A DNA stretch of 33,182 nucleotides, from the NCBI GenBank assembly GCA_945862125.1, contig CAMAYC010000048.1:1-33182 (forward strand). Direction: 5' to 3'. The position numbers and the translations under genes were made by a program. The notes beneath the pieces were generated by a model. The model ran no database searches, was not told the DNA's origin, and saw nothing but the letters and a program-made list of their open reading frames with translations. Positions 8,164 to 15,335 of this stretch are shown piece after piece (the stretch's first letter is position 1; every line of letters starts with the position of its first letter). The DNA comes from Reyranella massiliensis 521 (GTDB taxonomy: Bacteria > Pseudomonadota > Alphaproteobacteria > Reyranellales > Reyranellaceae).

Positions 8164-8829
8164 ATGATCACCGTCCATCACCTGAACAACTCGCGCTCGC
8201 AACGCATCCTCTGGATGCTGGAAGAGCTTGGCCTCGACTACGAGGTCAAGCGCTATGAGCGCGAACGCACGATGCAGGCACCTGAATCGCTGCGCGCCGT
8301 GCATCCGCTGGGCAAGTCGCCGGTCATCACCGACGGCGACAAGACCATCGCGGAGTCGGGTGCTATCCTCGAATATCTGAGCGATACCTACGGCGGCGGG
8401 AAATTCTCGCCGCCGGCCGGCACACCCGAGCGACTGCACTACACCTACTTCATGCACTACGCCGAAGGCTCGCTGATGCCGCTCCTGTTCATGAAGCTGG
8501 TGTTCAGCAAGCTGCCGGCGCGCGTGCCCTTCCTGATGCGGCCGGTCGCCCGCGCGATCGCTTCGGGCGCCGACAGGACCTTGCTCGGCCCGCAGATCTC
8601 CAACCACTTCGCCTTTCTCGAAAGCGAGCTCAACAAGCGCGAGTGGTTTGCCGGCAGCAATTTCTCGGCCGCCGACATCCAGATGAGCTTTCCGCTCGAG
8701 GCGGCCTCGGCGCGCCCGCCCCTGTTCGCGCGGCTGCCGAAGCTCAAGGCCTTCGTCGAGCGTATCCACGGCCGGCCGGCCTACAAGCGCGCCCTTGAAA
8801 AAGGCGGTGCGTACGAGCTCCTGAAATAG
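8164..8829 (+). CDS. Glutathione S-transferase
   Basis: A cytosolic glutathione transferase, 221 residues. It has an N-terminal thioredoxin-like domain (about 1-80; NSRSQRILWMLEELGL at 8-23 and the ESGAILEYL glutathione-binding segment near 65-73) and an all-helical C-terminal domain. A serine in NSRS is the likely glutathione-activating residue, as in beta/zeta-like bacterial enzymes. The frame is open far upstream, but the true start is ATG 8164, just 2 bp after the carotenoid oxygenase stop. The tight junction suggests co-expression with that oxygenase. The exact class and substrate are not determined. Confidence 0.92.
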   Translation: MITVHHLNNSRSQRILWMLEELGLDYEVKRYERERTMQAPESLRAVHPLGKSPVITDGDKTIAESGAILEYLSDTYGGGKFSPPAGTPERLHYTYFMHYAEGSLMPLLFMKLVFSKLPARVPFLMRPVARAIASGADRTLLGPQISNHFAFLESELNKREWFAGSNFSAADIQMSFPLEAASARPPLFARLPKLKAFVERIHGRPAYKRALEKGGAYELLK

Positions 8830-8867
8830 GCGATACTCACGGCAACGATCTTCCATGGGGTGAAACG

Positions 8868-9869
8868 ATGGCTCTTCCGGCTCTGCTGCGCGACAATCTC
8901 TCGATTCCGGTGGTCGGTGCGCCACTGTTCATCGTGTCCAATCCCGACCTGGTGATCGAGCAGTGCAAGGCCGGCATCGTCGGCTCCTTCCCGGCGCTGA
9001 ACGCGCGTCCGAAGGAAATGCTCGAGGAGTGGCTGAAGCGCATTACGTCGGAACTCGCCGAGCATAAGGCCAAGTATCCCGACAAGAAGGTGGCGCCCTT
9101 TGCCGTCAACCAGATCGTGCACGGCTCCAACGACCGGCTGCAGCACGACGTCGACCTCTGCGAGAAATACAAGGTGCCGATTCAGATCACCTCGCTGCGC
9201 GCGCCCGATGATGTCGTGCCGTCGGCCCACCGCTACGGCGGCCTGGTGTTCCATGACGTCACCAACGTGAAGCATGCCAAGCGCGCCCTGCAGGCGGGTG
9301 TCGACGGGCTGATCCTGGTATGCAACGGCGCGGGCGGGCATGCCGGCGCGCTGTCGCCGTTCGCCCTGGTACCGGAAGTGCGCCAGTTCTACGATGGCTG
9401 CATCCTGCTCTCGGGCTCGATCTCGAACGGCGCCTCGGTGCTGGCAGCGCAAGCGATGGGCGCCGACCTCGCCTATCTCGGCACGCGCTTCACCGCCAGC
9501 AAGGAAGGTAACGCCACTGAAGCCAACAAGCAGTGCATCATCGATTCCTCCGGCGAGGAGATCGTCTACACCAACCTCTTCACCGGCGTGCACGGCAACT
9601 ACCTGAAGCGCAGCGTCGCGGCCGCGGGCCTCGACCCCGACGCGCTGCCGGAAGCCGACAAGAGCAAGATGAACTTCGGCTCGGGCGGCAACTCCAAGGC
9701 CAAGGCCTGGCGCGATATCTGGGGTGCGGGCCAGGGTGTCGGCCAGATCTTCGATGCCCCGCCGGCGGCCGAGATCGTGGCCAGGCTGAAAGCCGAGTAC
9801 GAAGCGGCGCGGGCTGCCCTCTTTGCGGGCGAGACGGTGCCGACCCGGTTCAAGCAAGCTGCGGAATAA
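8868..9869 (+). CDS. Nitronate monooxygenase / NAD(P)H-dependent flavin oxidoreductase
   Basis: An FMN-dependent TIM-barrel enzyme of the nitronate monooxygenase (2-nitropropane dioxygenase) family, 333 residues. Diagnostic segments are GAPLFIVSNPDLVI at the N-terminus, VCNGAGGHAG with the candidate catalytic H158, GSISNGAS in the phosphate-binding region (183-190) and LGTRFTASKE (204-213). Members oxidise nitronates such as propionate-3-nitronate; others act as NADH:quinone reductases or enoyl reductases, so the name is family-level. A purine-rich GGGGTG lies 9 bp before the ATG. It follows the glutathione transferase by 38 bp and is probably in the same transcript. Confidence 0.88.
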   Translation: MALPALLRDNLSIPVVGAPLFIVSNPDLVIEQCKAGIVGSFPALNARPKEMLEEWLKRITSELAEHKAKYPDKKVAPFAVNQIVHGSNDRLQHDVDLCEKYKVPIQITSLRAPDDVVPSAHRYGGLVFHDVTNVKHAKRALQAGVDGLILVCNGAGGHAGALSPFALVPEVRQFYDGCILLSGSISNGASVLAAQAMGADLAYLGTRFTASKEGNATEANKQCIIDSSGEEIVYTNLFTGVHGNYLKRSVAAAGLDPDALPEADKSKMNFGSGGNSKAKAWRDIWGAGQGVGQIFDAPPAAEIVARLKAEYEAARAALFAGETVPTRFKQAAE

Positions 9870-9870
9870 C

Positions 9871-9912
9871 GCCGCTTTGCCAAGCCAGCGGGTGGGCTGC
9901 TAGGGAAGCGGC
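9871..9912 (+). other. Hairpin overlapping the ribosome-binding region of the next gene
   Basis: GCCGCTT (9871-9877) pairs with AAGCGGC (9906-9912), enclosing a smaller AGCC/GGCT stem (9883-9886 with 9895-9898). The 3' arm covers part of the purine-rich AGGGAAG (9902-9908) just before the ATG at 9916. It might end the upstream transcript weakly or hide the ribosome binding site. There is no T-tract. Confidence 0.3.
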
Positions 9913-9915
9913 CAC

Positions 9916-10497
9916 ATGATCCGCAGCTTATACGATTGGGTGATCCGCCTCGCTGGTCACCGCCGAGCCATTCCCGCCCTGGGTGTGGTCTCGTTCCTGG
10001 AAAGCTCGTTCTTTCCCATCCCGCCCGACGTGATGCTGATCCCGATGATCTTGGCCAACCGCGCCAAGGCCTTCCACATCGCGCTGGTCTGCACCATCTG
10101 CTCCGTGCTGGGTGGCCTGCTGGGCTACGCCATCGGCTACTATTTCTTCGAGACTGTGGGCGAATGGGTCGTCCGGACCTATGGCATGCAGGCGGGCCTC
10201 GAGAAGTTCCGGGCCGGCTTTGCCGAATGGGGCACCTGGATCATCCTGATCAAGGGCCTCACGCCCATTCCATACAAGCTGGTGACCATCGCCTCGGGCG
10301 CCGCGCACTTCGACCTCTTCACCTTCGTCTGGGCCTCCATCGTGACCCGCGGCCTGCGCTTCTTCCTTGTGGCCGCCCTGTTGTGGAAATTCGGCGAGCC
10401 GATCCGGGCCTTCATCGAAAAGCGCCTGACCCTGCTGACCTGGCTGTTCCTGATCGCGCTGGTGGGCGGCTTCGTCGCCTTCCGTTATCTGTTCTGA
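9916..10497 (+). CDS. YqaA/DedA-like (VTT domain) membrane protein
   Basis: A small inner-membrane protein of the SNARE-associated/VTT superfamily (YqaA/DedA-like), 193 residues with about 4-5 hydrophobic segments. The typical re-entrant motif SFLESSFFPIPPDVMLIPM (residues 27-45) is present, followed by a glycine-rich helix (LGGLLGYAIGYYF) and GLTPIPYKLVTIASG (115-129). Members of the superfamily are linked to lipid flipping and membrane homeostasis; the role of the YqaA branch is not settled. It sits 7 bp before the GFA-family gene. The ATG follows a purine stretch that may be occluded by the hairpin at 9871-9912. Confidence 0.85.
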   Translation: MIRSLYDWVIRLAGHRRAIPALGVVSFLESSFFPIPPDVMLIPMILANRAKAFHIALVCTICSVLGGLLGYAIGYYFFETVGEWVVRTYGMQAGLEKFRAGFAEWGTWIILIKGLTPIPYKLVTIASGAAHFDLFTFVWASIVTRGLRFFLVAALLWKFGEPIRAFIEKRLTLLTWLFLIALVGGFVAFRYLF

Positions 10498-10504
10498 GGC
10501 GCCC

Positions 10505-10906
10505 ATGCCCCGGAGCCTGGCGGGCAAGTGCTTCTGCGGCGCCGTTCACTACGCCGTGGCAGACGAATTCGTCTACGCCATGAACTGTCATTGCTCGAAT
10601 TGCCGGCGCACGACCGGATCGGCGTTCAAGCCGATGGCCGGCATCGAACGCGGCAAGCTGACCGTCACCCAGGGCCTGGACAGGCTCCTGATCTATGGCA
10701 CCGAACTCCAGAACAATACGCTGTGCAAACTGTGCGGCTCACTGCTCTATTCGGTGGTGCGCGACGGCGCCTGGGCCCATGTCGCCATGGGCACCCTGGT
10801 CGACGCCCCGACCATTCGTCCGACCCACCACATTTTCGTGGGCTCCCGGGCGCCGTGGTTCACCATCACCGACGACCTGCCGCAGTACGAAGAGTTCGCC
10901 CCCTGA
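10505..10906 (+). CDS. GFA family (CENP-V/Gfa-like) zinc protein
   Basis: A 133-residue protein of the glutathione-dependent formaldehyde-activating (GFA/CENP-V) family, a zinc-binding beta fold. The cysteine pattern is complete: C9 and C11 (CFCG), C28, C30 and C33 (CHCSNC), and C74 and C77 (CKLCG), the standard set for two zinc sites. Some members were reported to help form S-hydroxymethylglutathione, but most are uncharacterised, so the biochemical name should be treated as a family label. It lies 7 bp after the YqaA-like gene and 48 bp before dsbB. Confidence 0.9.
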   Translation: MPRSLAGKCFCGAVHYAVADEFVYAMNCHCSNCRRTTGSAFKPMAGIERGKLTVTQGLDRLLIYGTELQNNTLCKLCGSLLYSVVRDGAWAHVAMGTLVDAPTIRPTHHIFVGSRAPWFTITDDLPQYEEFAP

Positions 10907-10942
10907 GACATTTGCGCCCTGCTTGCGCCACAGAGCCTGCGC

Positions 10943-10948
10943 TAGAAT
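10943..10948 (+). promoter_or_regulatory. Candidate -10 element for a leaderless dsbB transcript
   Basis: TAGAAT lies 6 nt before the dsbB ATG (10955), and no Shine-Dalgarno sequence precedes that ATG. The geometry would put the transcription start at the start codon. The -35 region is poor (CTTGCG at 10922-10927, only 15 nt away), so confidence is low. Confidence 0.25.
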
Positions 10949-10954
10949 GAAGCC

Positions 10955-11488
10955 ATGACCACCGCCACCTCCCTTCCCCTGGCCAGCAGGCTCGGCCTGC
11001 TGGCGGCGCTCGGCAGCGGCGCCCTGCTCGGGGGCGCCTTGTACTTTCAATACGGCATGGGACTTGCGCCCTGCGAGATGTGCCACTGGCAGCGCTGGCC
11101 GCACATGGTGGCGATCGCAGCCGGCCTGCTGGCGCTGGCCTCGTTCGCATGGCCGCGGCTGGCGCTGGTGTTCGCGCTCATCGCAATCACGGCGCTGGTC
11201 GTCACCTCGGCAATCGGCGTCTTCCATGTCGGCGTCGAATACCACTGGTGGCAGGGCCCACAGGCCTGCTCGGGCAACATCCCGCGCGGCCTCTCGGCGG
11301 AGCAGCTCAAGAAATACCTGTTCGGCGCCAGGATGGTCCGCTGCGACGAGACCGTGTGGTCGCTGTGGGGCCTCTCCATGGCCGGCTGGAATGCGCTCCT
11401 GTCGGCGGGGCTGGCGTTCGGCCTGGCCGCGAGCCTGGCTCGCTGGAGCCGGCTGTACGTATCCCGCTGGAACGGGGCGGGCACATGA
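10955..11488 (+). CDS. dsbB: Disulfide bond formation protein B
   Basis: An inner-membrane quinone reductase that reoxidises periplasmic DsbA and passes the electrons to ubiquinone, 177 residues with four membrane helices. The first cysteine pair is C40-E-M-C43 in the first periplasmic loop, followed by the conserved HWQRWPH. The second pair, C105 and C130, is in the larger loop (QACSGN and VRCDET). These four are the working cysteines of the DsbB family. No dsbA is in the window. The gene overlaps coq7 by 4 bp (ATGA), which pairs an enzyme that uses ubiquinone with one that makes it. The start is ATG 10955; a -10-like TAGAAT just upstream suggests a possible leaderless message. Confidence 0.92.
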   Translation: MTTATSLPLASRLGLLAALGSGALLGGALYFQYGMGLAPCEMCHWQRWPHMVAIAAGLLALASFAWPRLALVFALIAITALVVTSAIGVFHVGVEYHWWQGPQACSGNIPRGLSAEQLKKYLFGARMVRCDETVWSLWGLSMAGWNALLSAGLAFGLAASLARWSRLYVSRWNGAGT

Positions 11489-12048
11489 AGACCGCAGAGA
11501 ACCGCAATCCCGGCGACCCCGATGCTCGCTCCTTCGTCGAGCGCACGATCCGCGTCGACCAGGCGGGCGAATTCGGTGCCGTGCGCATCTACGAAGGCCA
11601 GCTTGCGGCATTGCGCTGGACCGGCCGCGGCCGCAGCGAAGCCAGCCGCAAGATCGCCGCCATGGCGCAGGCCGAGCGCAAGCACAACAAGGAGTTCGAC
11701 CGCCTGCTGGTGGCGCGCCGCGTGCGGCCGACGCTGCTTTCGCCGCTGTGGAGCGTGGCGGGCTTCGCGCTCGGCGCCGCCACGGCGCTGATGGGCGAGA
11801 AGGCTGCGATGGCCTGCACGGTGGCCGTCGAAGAGACGATCGACGAGCACTACGCCGGCCAGGCCGCTGCGCTGGGCGACGACGAGGCCGAGCTGCGCGG
11901 CACGATCGAGAAATTCCGCGCCGAGGAGATCGAGCACAAGGACGTGGCGCTGGCCGCCGGTGCCGAACAGGCGACGGCCTATGGTCCGATGACCGCCGCC
12001 ATCAAGGCGGGCTCGAAGCTCGCAATCTGGCTTTCGACGAGGATCTGA
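11485..12048 (+). CDS. coq7: Demethoxyubiquinone hydroxylase (Coq7)
   Basis: A di-iron monooxygenase that performs the penultimate ring hydroxylation of ubiquinone synthesis (demethoxyubiquinone to demethylubiquinone), 187 residues. The carboxylate-bridged di-iron ligands are visible: E29 (DQAGEFGA), E64 and H67 (AERKH), E116 (VEETIDEHY), and E148 and H151 (EEIEH). This is the compact Coq7 type, as against UbiF or UbiM flavoproteins. I start it at ATG 11485, where it overlaps the dsbB stop; the frame is open upstream but only as a shadow within dsbB. A perfect double hairpin follows immediately. Confidence 0.94.
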   Translation: MKTAENRNPGDPDARSFVERTIRVDQAGEFGAVRIYEGQLAALRWTGRGRSEASRKIAAMAQAERKHNKEFDRLLVARRVRPTLLSPLWSVAGFALGAATALMGEKAAMACTVAVEETIDEHYAGQAAALGDDEAELRGTIEKFRAEEIEHKDVALAAGAEQATAYGPMTAAIKAGSKLAIWLSTRI

Positions 12049-12049
12049 C

Positions 12050-12111
12050 TCTTCTGGACCGCGAGCCTCCTGCTCGCTCGTGAGCGAGCGAGACGCTCGC
12101 GGTCCGGAAGA
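12050..12111. terminator. Double hairpin / REP-like element between coq7 and HNH gene
   Basis: This element almost exactly fills the gap between two convergent genes. The outer arms, 12050-12066 and 12095-12111, pair over 17 positions with one G-T wobble (core GGACCGCGAGC). The inner arms GCTCGCTC (12072-12079) and GAGCGAGC (12082-12089) pair perfectly. Read on each strand, it consists of two inverted 24-bp copies (12056-12079 and 12082-12105) that match at 21 of 24 positions. It probably acts as a bidirectional terminator. The mirrored-copy build resembles REP/BIME elements. Confidence 0.7.
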
Positions 12112-12675
12112 TCAGTTCTGATCCAGTTCGCTGTCCCAATAGAGAAAATCGCGCCAGCTCTCGTGCAGGTAGCCGGGCGGGAAGGCACGGCCGTTCTCCT
12201 GCAAGAGCTGCGTCGTCGGCTCGTCCGGCGCACGCTGCAGGCGCATGGCACTCTCGTGCAGCAGACGATTGCCCTTCATCAGGTTGCACGGGCTGCAGGC
12301 GGTGACGACGTTGCTCCAGCTGGTGCGGCCGCCACGCGACTTGGGCACGACGTGGTCGAATGTGAGGACGTTGGTGGCGAATTCGCCGCCGCAATACTGG
12401 CAATGGAAGCGGTCACGGAGGAAGACGTTGAACCGCGTGAACGCCGGGCGCCGCGCCGCCGGCACGTATTCCTTGAGCGCAATGACGCTCGGCAGCCGCA
12501 TCTCGAAGGACGGGCTGTGGATCCTGCGTTCGTATTCGGAGATGACGCTGACCCGATCGAGGAACACCGCCTTGACGGTGTCCTGCCACGACCAGATGGA
12601 CAGTGGAAAATACGAGAGAGGCCGAAAATCGGCGTTGAGCACCAGCGCGTGGCAGGACTCAAGGCCCGGCGTCAC
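12112..12675 (-). CDS. HNH endonuclease family protein
   Basis: A 187-residue protein with an N-terminal region LVLNADFRPLSYFPLSIWSW (residues 11-30) and a central HNH nuclease domain. Zinc-type cysteines are C92 and C95 (CQYCG) and C127 and C130 (CSPC). The metal and catalytic residues are D107-H108 in FDHVVPKSRGG, with N122 and N131. This stand-alone type is widespread and often chromosomal; its role is not known, and there is no methyltransferase or phage gene nearby to suggest restriction or packaging. The start is GTG 12675, with only a weak GGA upstream. It is convergent with coq7 across the double hairpin and divergent from a serine hydrolase gene. Confidence 0.88.
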   Translation of the reverse strand: MTPGLESCHALVLNADFRPLSYFPLSIWSWQDTVKAVFLDRVSVISEYERRIHSPSFEMRLPSVIALKEYVPAARRPAFTRFNVFLRDRFHCQYCGGEFATNVLTFDHVVPKSRGGRTSWSNVVTACSPCNLMKGNRLLHESAMRLQRAPDEPTTQLLQENGRAFPPGYLHESWRDFLYWDSELDQN

Positions 12676-12846
12676 GGCTAGATCCGCGGCCGTTGGCAGG
12701 GACTACTGGGAAAGTCCATTCGGTCCAACATGGCGCACATTGTGGCAAACTTTTCCGGAAACACAATATGTCGGTGGTGCGGTCATCGACATGCCATTGA
12801 AGCATAATATAGTCGCCACACACGGAAACGCGCGGAGGAAGAAACC
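12676..12846. promoter_or_regulatory. Divergent intergenic region, AT-richer than surroundings
   Basis: This 171-bp gap is the largest in the window. The plus strand holds TTGTGG (12740-12745), 18 nt from CAATAT (12764-12769), plus an AT-rich TAATATAGT (12804-12812). A palindromic TTCCGGAA lies between. A GGAGG ribosome binding site (12832-12836) precedes the ATG at 12847. Promoter positions are uncertain on both strands. Confidence 0.35.
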
Positions 12847-14007
12847 ATGGACACCACCATCCGCACCCAGCCGGCGACGGGCTTCCCACTGCCTTCCGCC
12901 GATCTCGCATCGCTCGGCTTTCGCCTCGAACAGATCGATCGCCTGACGGCGCTGATCGAACGCCACATCGCCGAGGGCCGCTATCCAGGCTGCCAGATCG
13001 CGCTGGCCCGCCACGGCAAGCTCGGCCTGTCCAAGAGCTTCGGCAATGCCGCGACCGAGCCTGCGCCGCGGGCCGCGGCCGACGACACGCTGTGGCTGCT
13101 CTATTCCAACACCAAGGTGGTGACCGCCGTTGCGCTGTGGGCGCTGGCCGAGCGCGGCCTGTTTTCCTTCTCGGACAGGATCGCCGACCATGTGCCGGAG
13201 TTTGCCCGCAACGCCAAGGGCAACATCACCGTGCTGCAGGTGATCACCCACCAGGCGGGCTATCCCAATGCCGTCGTCGGCCCCGATGCCTGGGCCGATC
13301 ACAAGCGGCTGCGCGAGGTCGTTTGCGACTTCCCGCTCGAGTGGTCGCCGGGCTCGAAGGTCCACTATCACGGCCAGACCGCGCACTGGACTCTGGGCGT
13401 GCTGATCGAGGCGCTGACCGGCCAGGATTTCCGCGACGTCATCCGCGAGACGGTTGCCGAAAAACTGGGCCTCGGCCGTGAACTCTACGTCGGCCTGCCG
13501 GAAAGCGAGTTCGGCCGCGCCGCGGACATGCATGAGCTGGTGCCAGCAGGCGGCGGTTCTCGGCCTCTCGCCGACAACAACACGGCGGCGTGGCGCAAGA
13601 GCGGCAGCCCGGGTGCGGCCGGCTACGCCACGGCGCGCGCCATGGCCGCGCTCTACCAGATGATGCTGAACGGCGGCGAACTTGCCGGCCGTCGCGTCGT
13701 GTCGCCGCGCCTGCTGCAGTACGCCATCCGCAACCATACCGGCGACCGGGTCGATGAATTCATGGGCATGCCGATGCATCGCGGCCTCGGGCCCCACCTG
13801 CGCGGCACGACCGACAATGTCCGCGGCCTCGGCGCCTTCGCCAACCCGCGCACCTTCGGACACGGTGGCGTCGGGACCTCGTACTGCTGGGGCGATCCCG
13901 ACTCGGGCGTATCCTTCGCCTACATCACCAACAACCGCCTCCCCGATCCCTGGCACAGCAAGCGCCTCGACCAGATCGCGAACCTGGTGCACACGGCGAT
14001 CGTCTAG
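12847..14007 (+). CDS. Serine hydrolase, beta-lactamase fold
   Basis: A second class C beta-lactamase/family VIII esterase-type enzyme, 386 residues. The active-site SxxK motif is S87-N-T-K90, the tyrosine is Y174 in VHYHGQ, and the third element is H339-G-G. The combination of YHG and HGG argues for an esterase or amidase rather than an antibiotic-degrading lactamase. No signal peptide is evident. The start is well supported by a GGAGG 10 nt upstream. It belongs to the same broad family as the gene at 4121-5341 but differs throughout, so the two are not recent duplicates. It converges on the MFS gene with 8 bp between stops. Confidence 0.87.
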   Translation: MDTTIRTQPATGFPLPSADLASLGFRLEQIDRLTALIERHIAEGRYPGCQIALARHGKLGLSKSFGNAATEPAPRAAADDTLWLLYSNTKVVTAVALWALAERGLFSFSDRIADHVPEFARNAKGNITVLQVITHQAGYPNAVVGPDAWADHKRLREVVCDFPLEWSPGSKVHYHGQTAHWTLGVLIEALTGQDFRDVIRETVAEKLGLGRELYVGLPESEFGRAADMHELVPAGGGSRPLADNNTAAWRKSGSPGAAGYATARAMAALYQMMLNGGELAGRRVVSPRLLQYAIRNHTGDRVDEFMGMPMHRGLGPHLRGTTDNVRGLGAFANPRTFGHGGVGTSYCWGDPDSGVSFAYITNNRLPDPWHSKRLDQIANLVHTAIV

Positions 14008-14015
14008 CGCACCCG

Positions 14016-15227
14016 TCAGCGACCAAGGCGCTCGCGGGCGCCGGCTTCGGAGCCGAGCGAGGCGGCGGCGATGACAAGCGCCGCCACCGACAGGATCATG
14101 ACCGCCGTATAATTGCCGGTCAGATCGTGCAGCACGCCGCCGATCCAGGCGCCGAGGAACCCGCCGACGCCGGAACCGATGGTGATCAGGCCGTAGATGC
14201 GGCCGAAGTGGGCGCCGCGATAACGGAGCGTGGCCAGTGTGGAGATCATCGGCCCGCGCGAGCCCATGCTGCCGCCGAACAGCAGCACATAGGACCACAG
14301 CCAAAGGTCATCTCCCGGTCCCCGCACCAGCGCCAGGGCGCCGACACCGGCGATCGAACAGCCATAGGCCAGCAGGGCGGCCAGGCGCCGACCGCCGCGG
14401 TCGGCGAGCCAGCTGAACCCCACCATGCCGAGCGGCGTGAGAAGACCCGCGACAGCGAGCGCGCGCGCGGCATAGGGACCGTCGATGCCGCGTTCCAGCA
14501 GATAGACCATGGCCTGCGGCACCAGCGCGAAGATGCCGATCGACGTCAGCGCGAAGGACGAGAAAAGCGCCCAAAACGGCCAGTCGCGGATCGCTTCGCC
14601 GACGGTCGGACCGCGATCGGCCGCCGTATGCGACCGCTGCAGCCCCGGCGCGCCGCGCTCGATACGCGCCCACGGCAGGAACAGAAGCAGCGGGATGAAG
14701 ACGGCGCTCACTGCGGCAAAGACGATGTAGGCGTTGCGCCAGCCTTCGGTGGTGATCAGATATTGCGCGAGTGGAAACGTGGCCATCGCGCCCACACCCG
14801 ACGCCGACCAGGCGACGGCAAGGGCCACCCCTAGCCGCCGCGAGGGGAACCAGCGGCCGAGCAGCGAGGCGCTCAGCACGCCGGACAGCGTGGCAGCGCC
14901 GAAGCCCATCACGACACCCAGGCCAAGATAGAGGTGCCAGAGCGCCGTCGCCTGTGAGGCACTGGCCGTCGCCAGCGCCGTTGCCGTCATGCCGACAACC
15001 GTGAGCACGCGGAGGCCGAAGCGATCGACGATCCAGCCGGCGACGGGGGCGGCGACGCCGCCGATCAGAAGCGCGAAGCTGTAGATCAAGGTGACCGAGC
15101 CGCGGTGGGCGTCGAAGGCCTGCTGCAGGGCCGGTACGAACACCACGAAGGTGTCGCTGATCGACCGGCTCGCCACGCCCAGGGCAAAGCACAGCGCCAC
15201 CAACAGCCAAGGCATGATCGAACCCAT
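14016..15227 (-). CDS. MFS transporter (monocarboxylate/oxalate-formate-like)
   Basis: A twelve-helix major facilitator transporter, 403 residues. The conserved cytoplasmic motif after helix 2, GWIVDRFGLR, and the counterpart in the second half, WLADRGGRR, are present. The overall pattern (ALQQAF, then a first loop with VTLIYSFALLIGGV) resembles the MCT/oxalate-formate antiporter-like group; the substrate is not known. The frame is open to 15335, but I choose ATG 15227 (MGSIMPWLLV), because the upstream residues are polar and arginine-rich and an AGG-rich stretch lies just before this ATG. It is divergent from the hotdog-like gene. Confidence 0.85.
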   Translation of the reverse strand: MGSIMPWLLVALCFALGVASRSISDTFVVFVPALQQAFDAHRGSVTLIYSFALLIGGVAAPVAGWIVDRFGLRVLTVVGMTATALATASASQATALWHLYLGLGVVMGFGAATLSGVLSASLLGRWFPSRRLGVALAVAWSASGVGAMATFPLAQYLITTEGWRNAYIVFAAVSAVFIPLLLFLPWARIERGAPGLQRSHTAADRGPTVGEAIRDWPFWALFSSFALTSIGIFALVPQAMVYLLERGIDGPYAARALAVAGLLTPLGMVGFSWLADRGGRRLAALLAYGCSIAGVGALALVRGPGDDLWLWSYVLLFGGSMGSRGPMISTLATLRYRGAHFGRIYGLITIGSGVGGFLGAWIGGVLHDLTGNYTAVMILSVAALVIAAASLGSEAGARERLGR

Positions 15228-15260
15228 CGCCTCCCAACCTCGACGAGCGCCCGCCCCGGC

Positions 15261-15290
15261 GCAAGCCGCCTGACGGGCCGGCAGGCTTGC
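15261..15290. promoter_or_regulatory. Inverted repeat in divergent MFS/hotdog intergenic region
   Basis: GCAAGCC (15261-15267) and GGCTTGC (15284-15290) form perfect 7-bp arms around a 16-bp GC-rich spacer, midway between the divergent starts at 15227 and 15336. It could be an operator shared by both genes or a small hairpin in a leader. No regulator gene is adjacent. Confidence 0.3.
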
Positions 15291-15335
15291 ATTCCCCGCA
15301 TGCGCGCGCCACGTTCCGCGCCGCGGAGGAAACAC

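Noticed and set aside
12112..12675. HNH gene as part of a phage or restriction system
   Set aside because: No methyltransferase, phage or toxin-antitoxin genes are adjacent; the flanks are ordinary metabolic genes.
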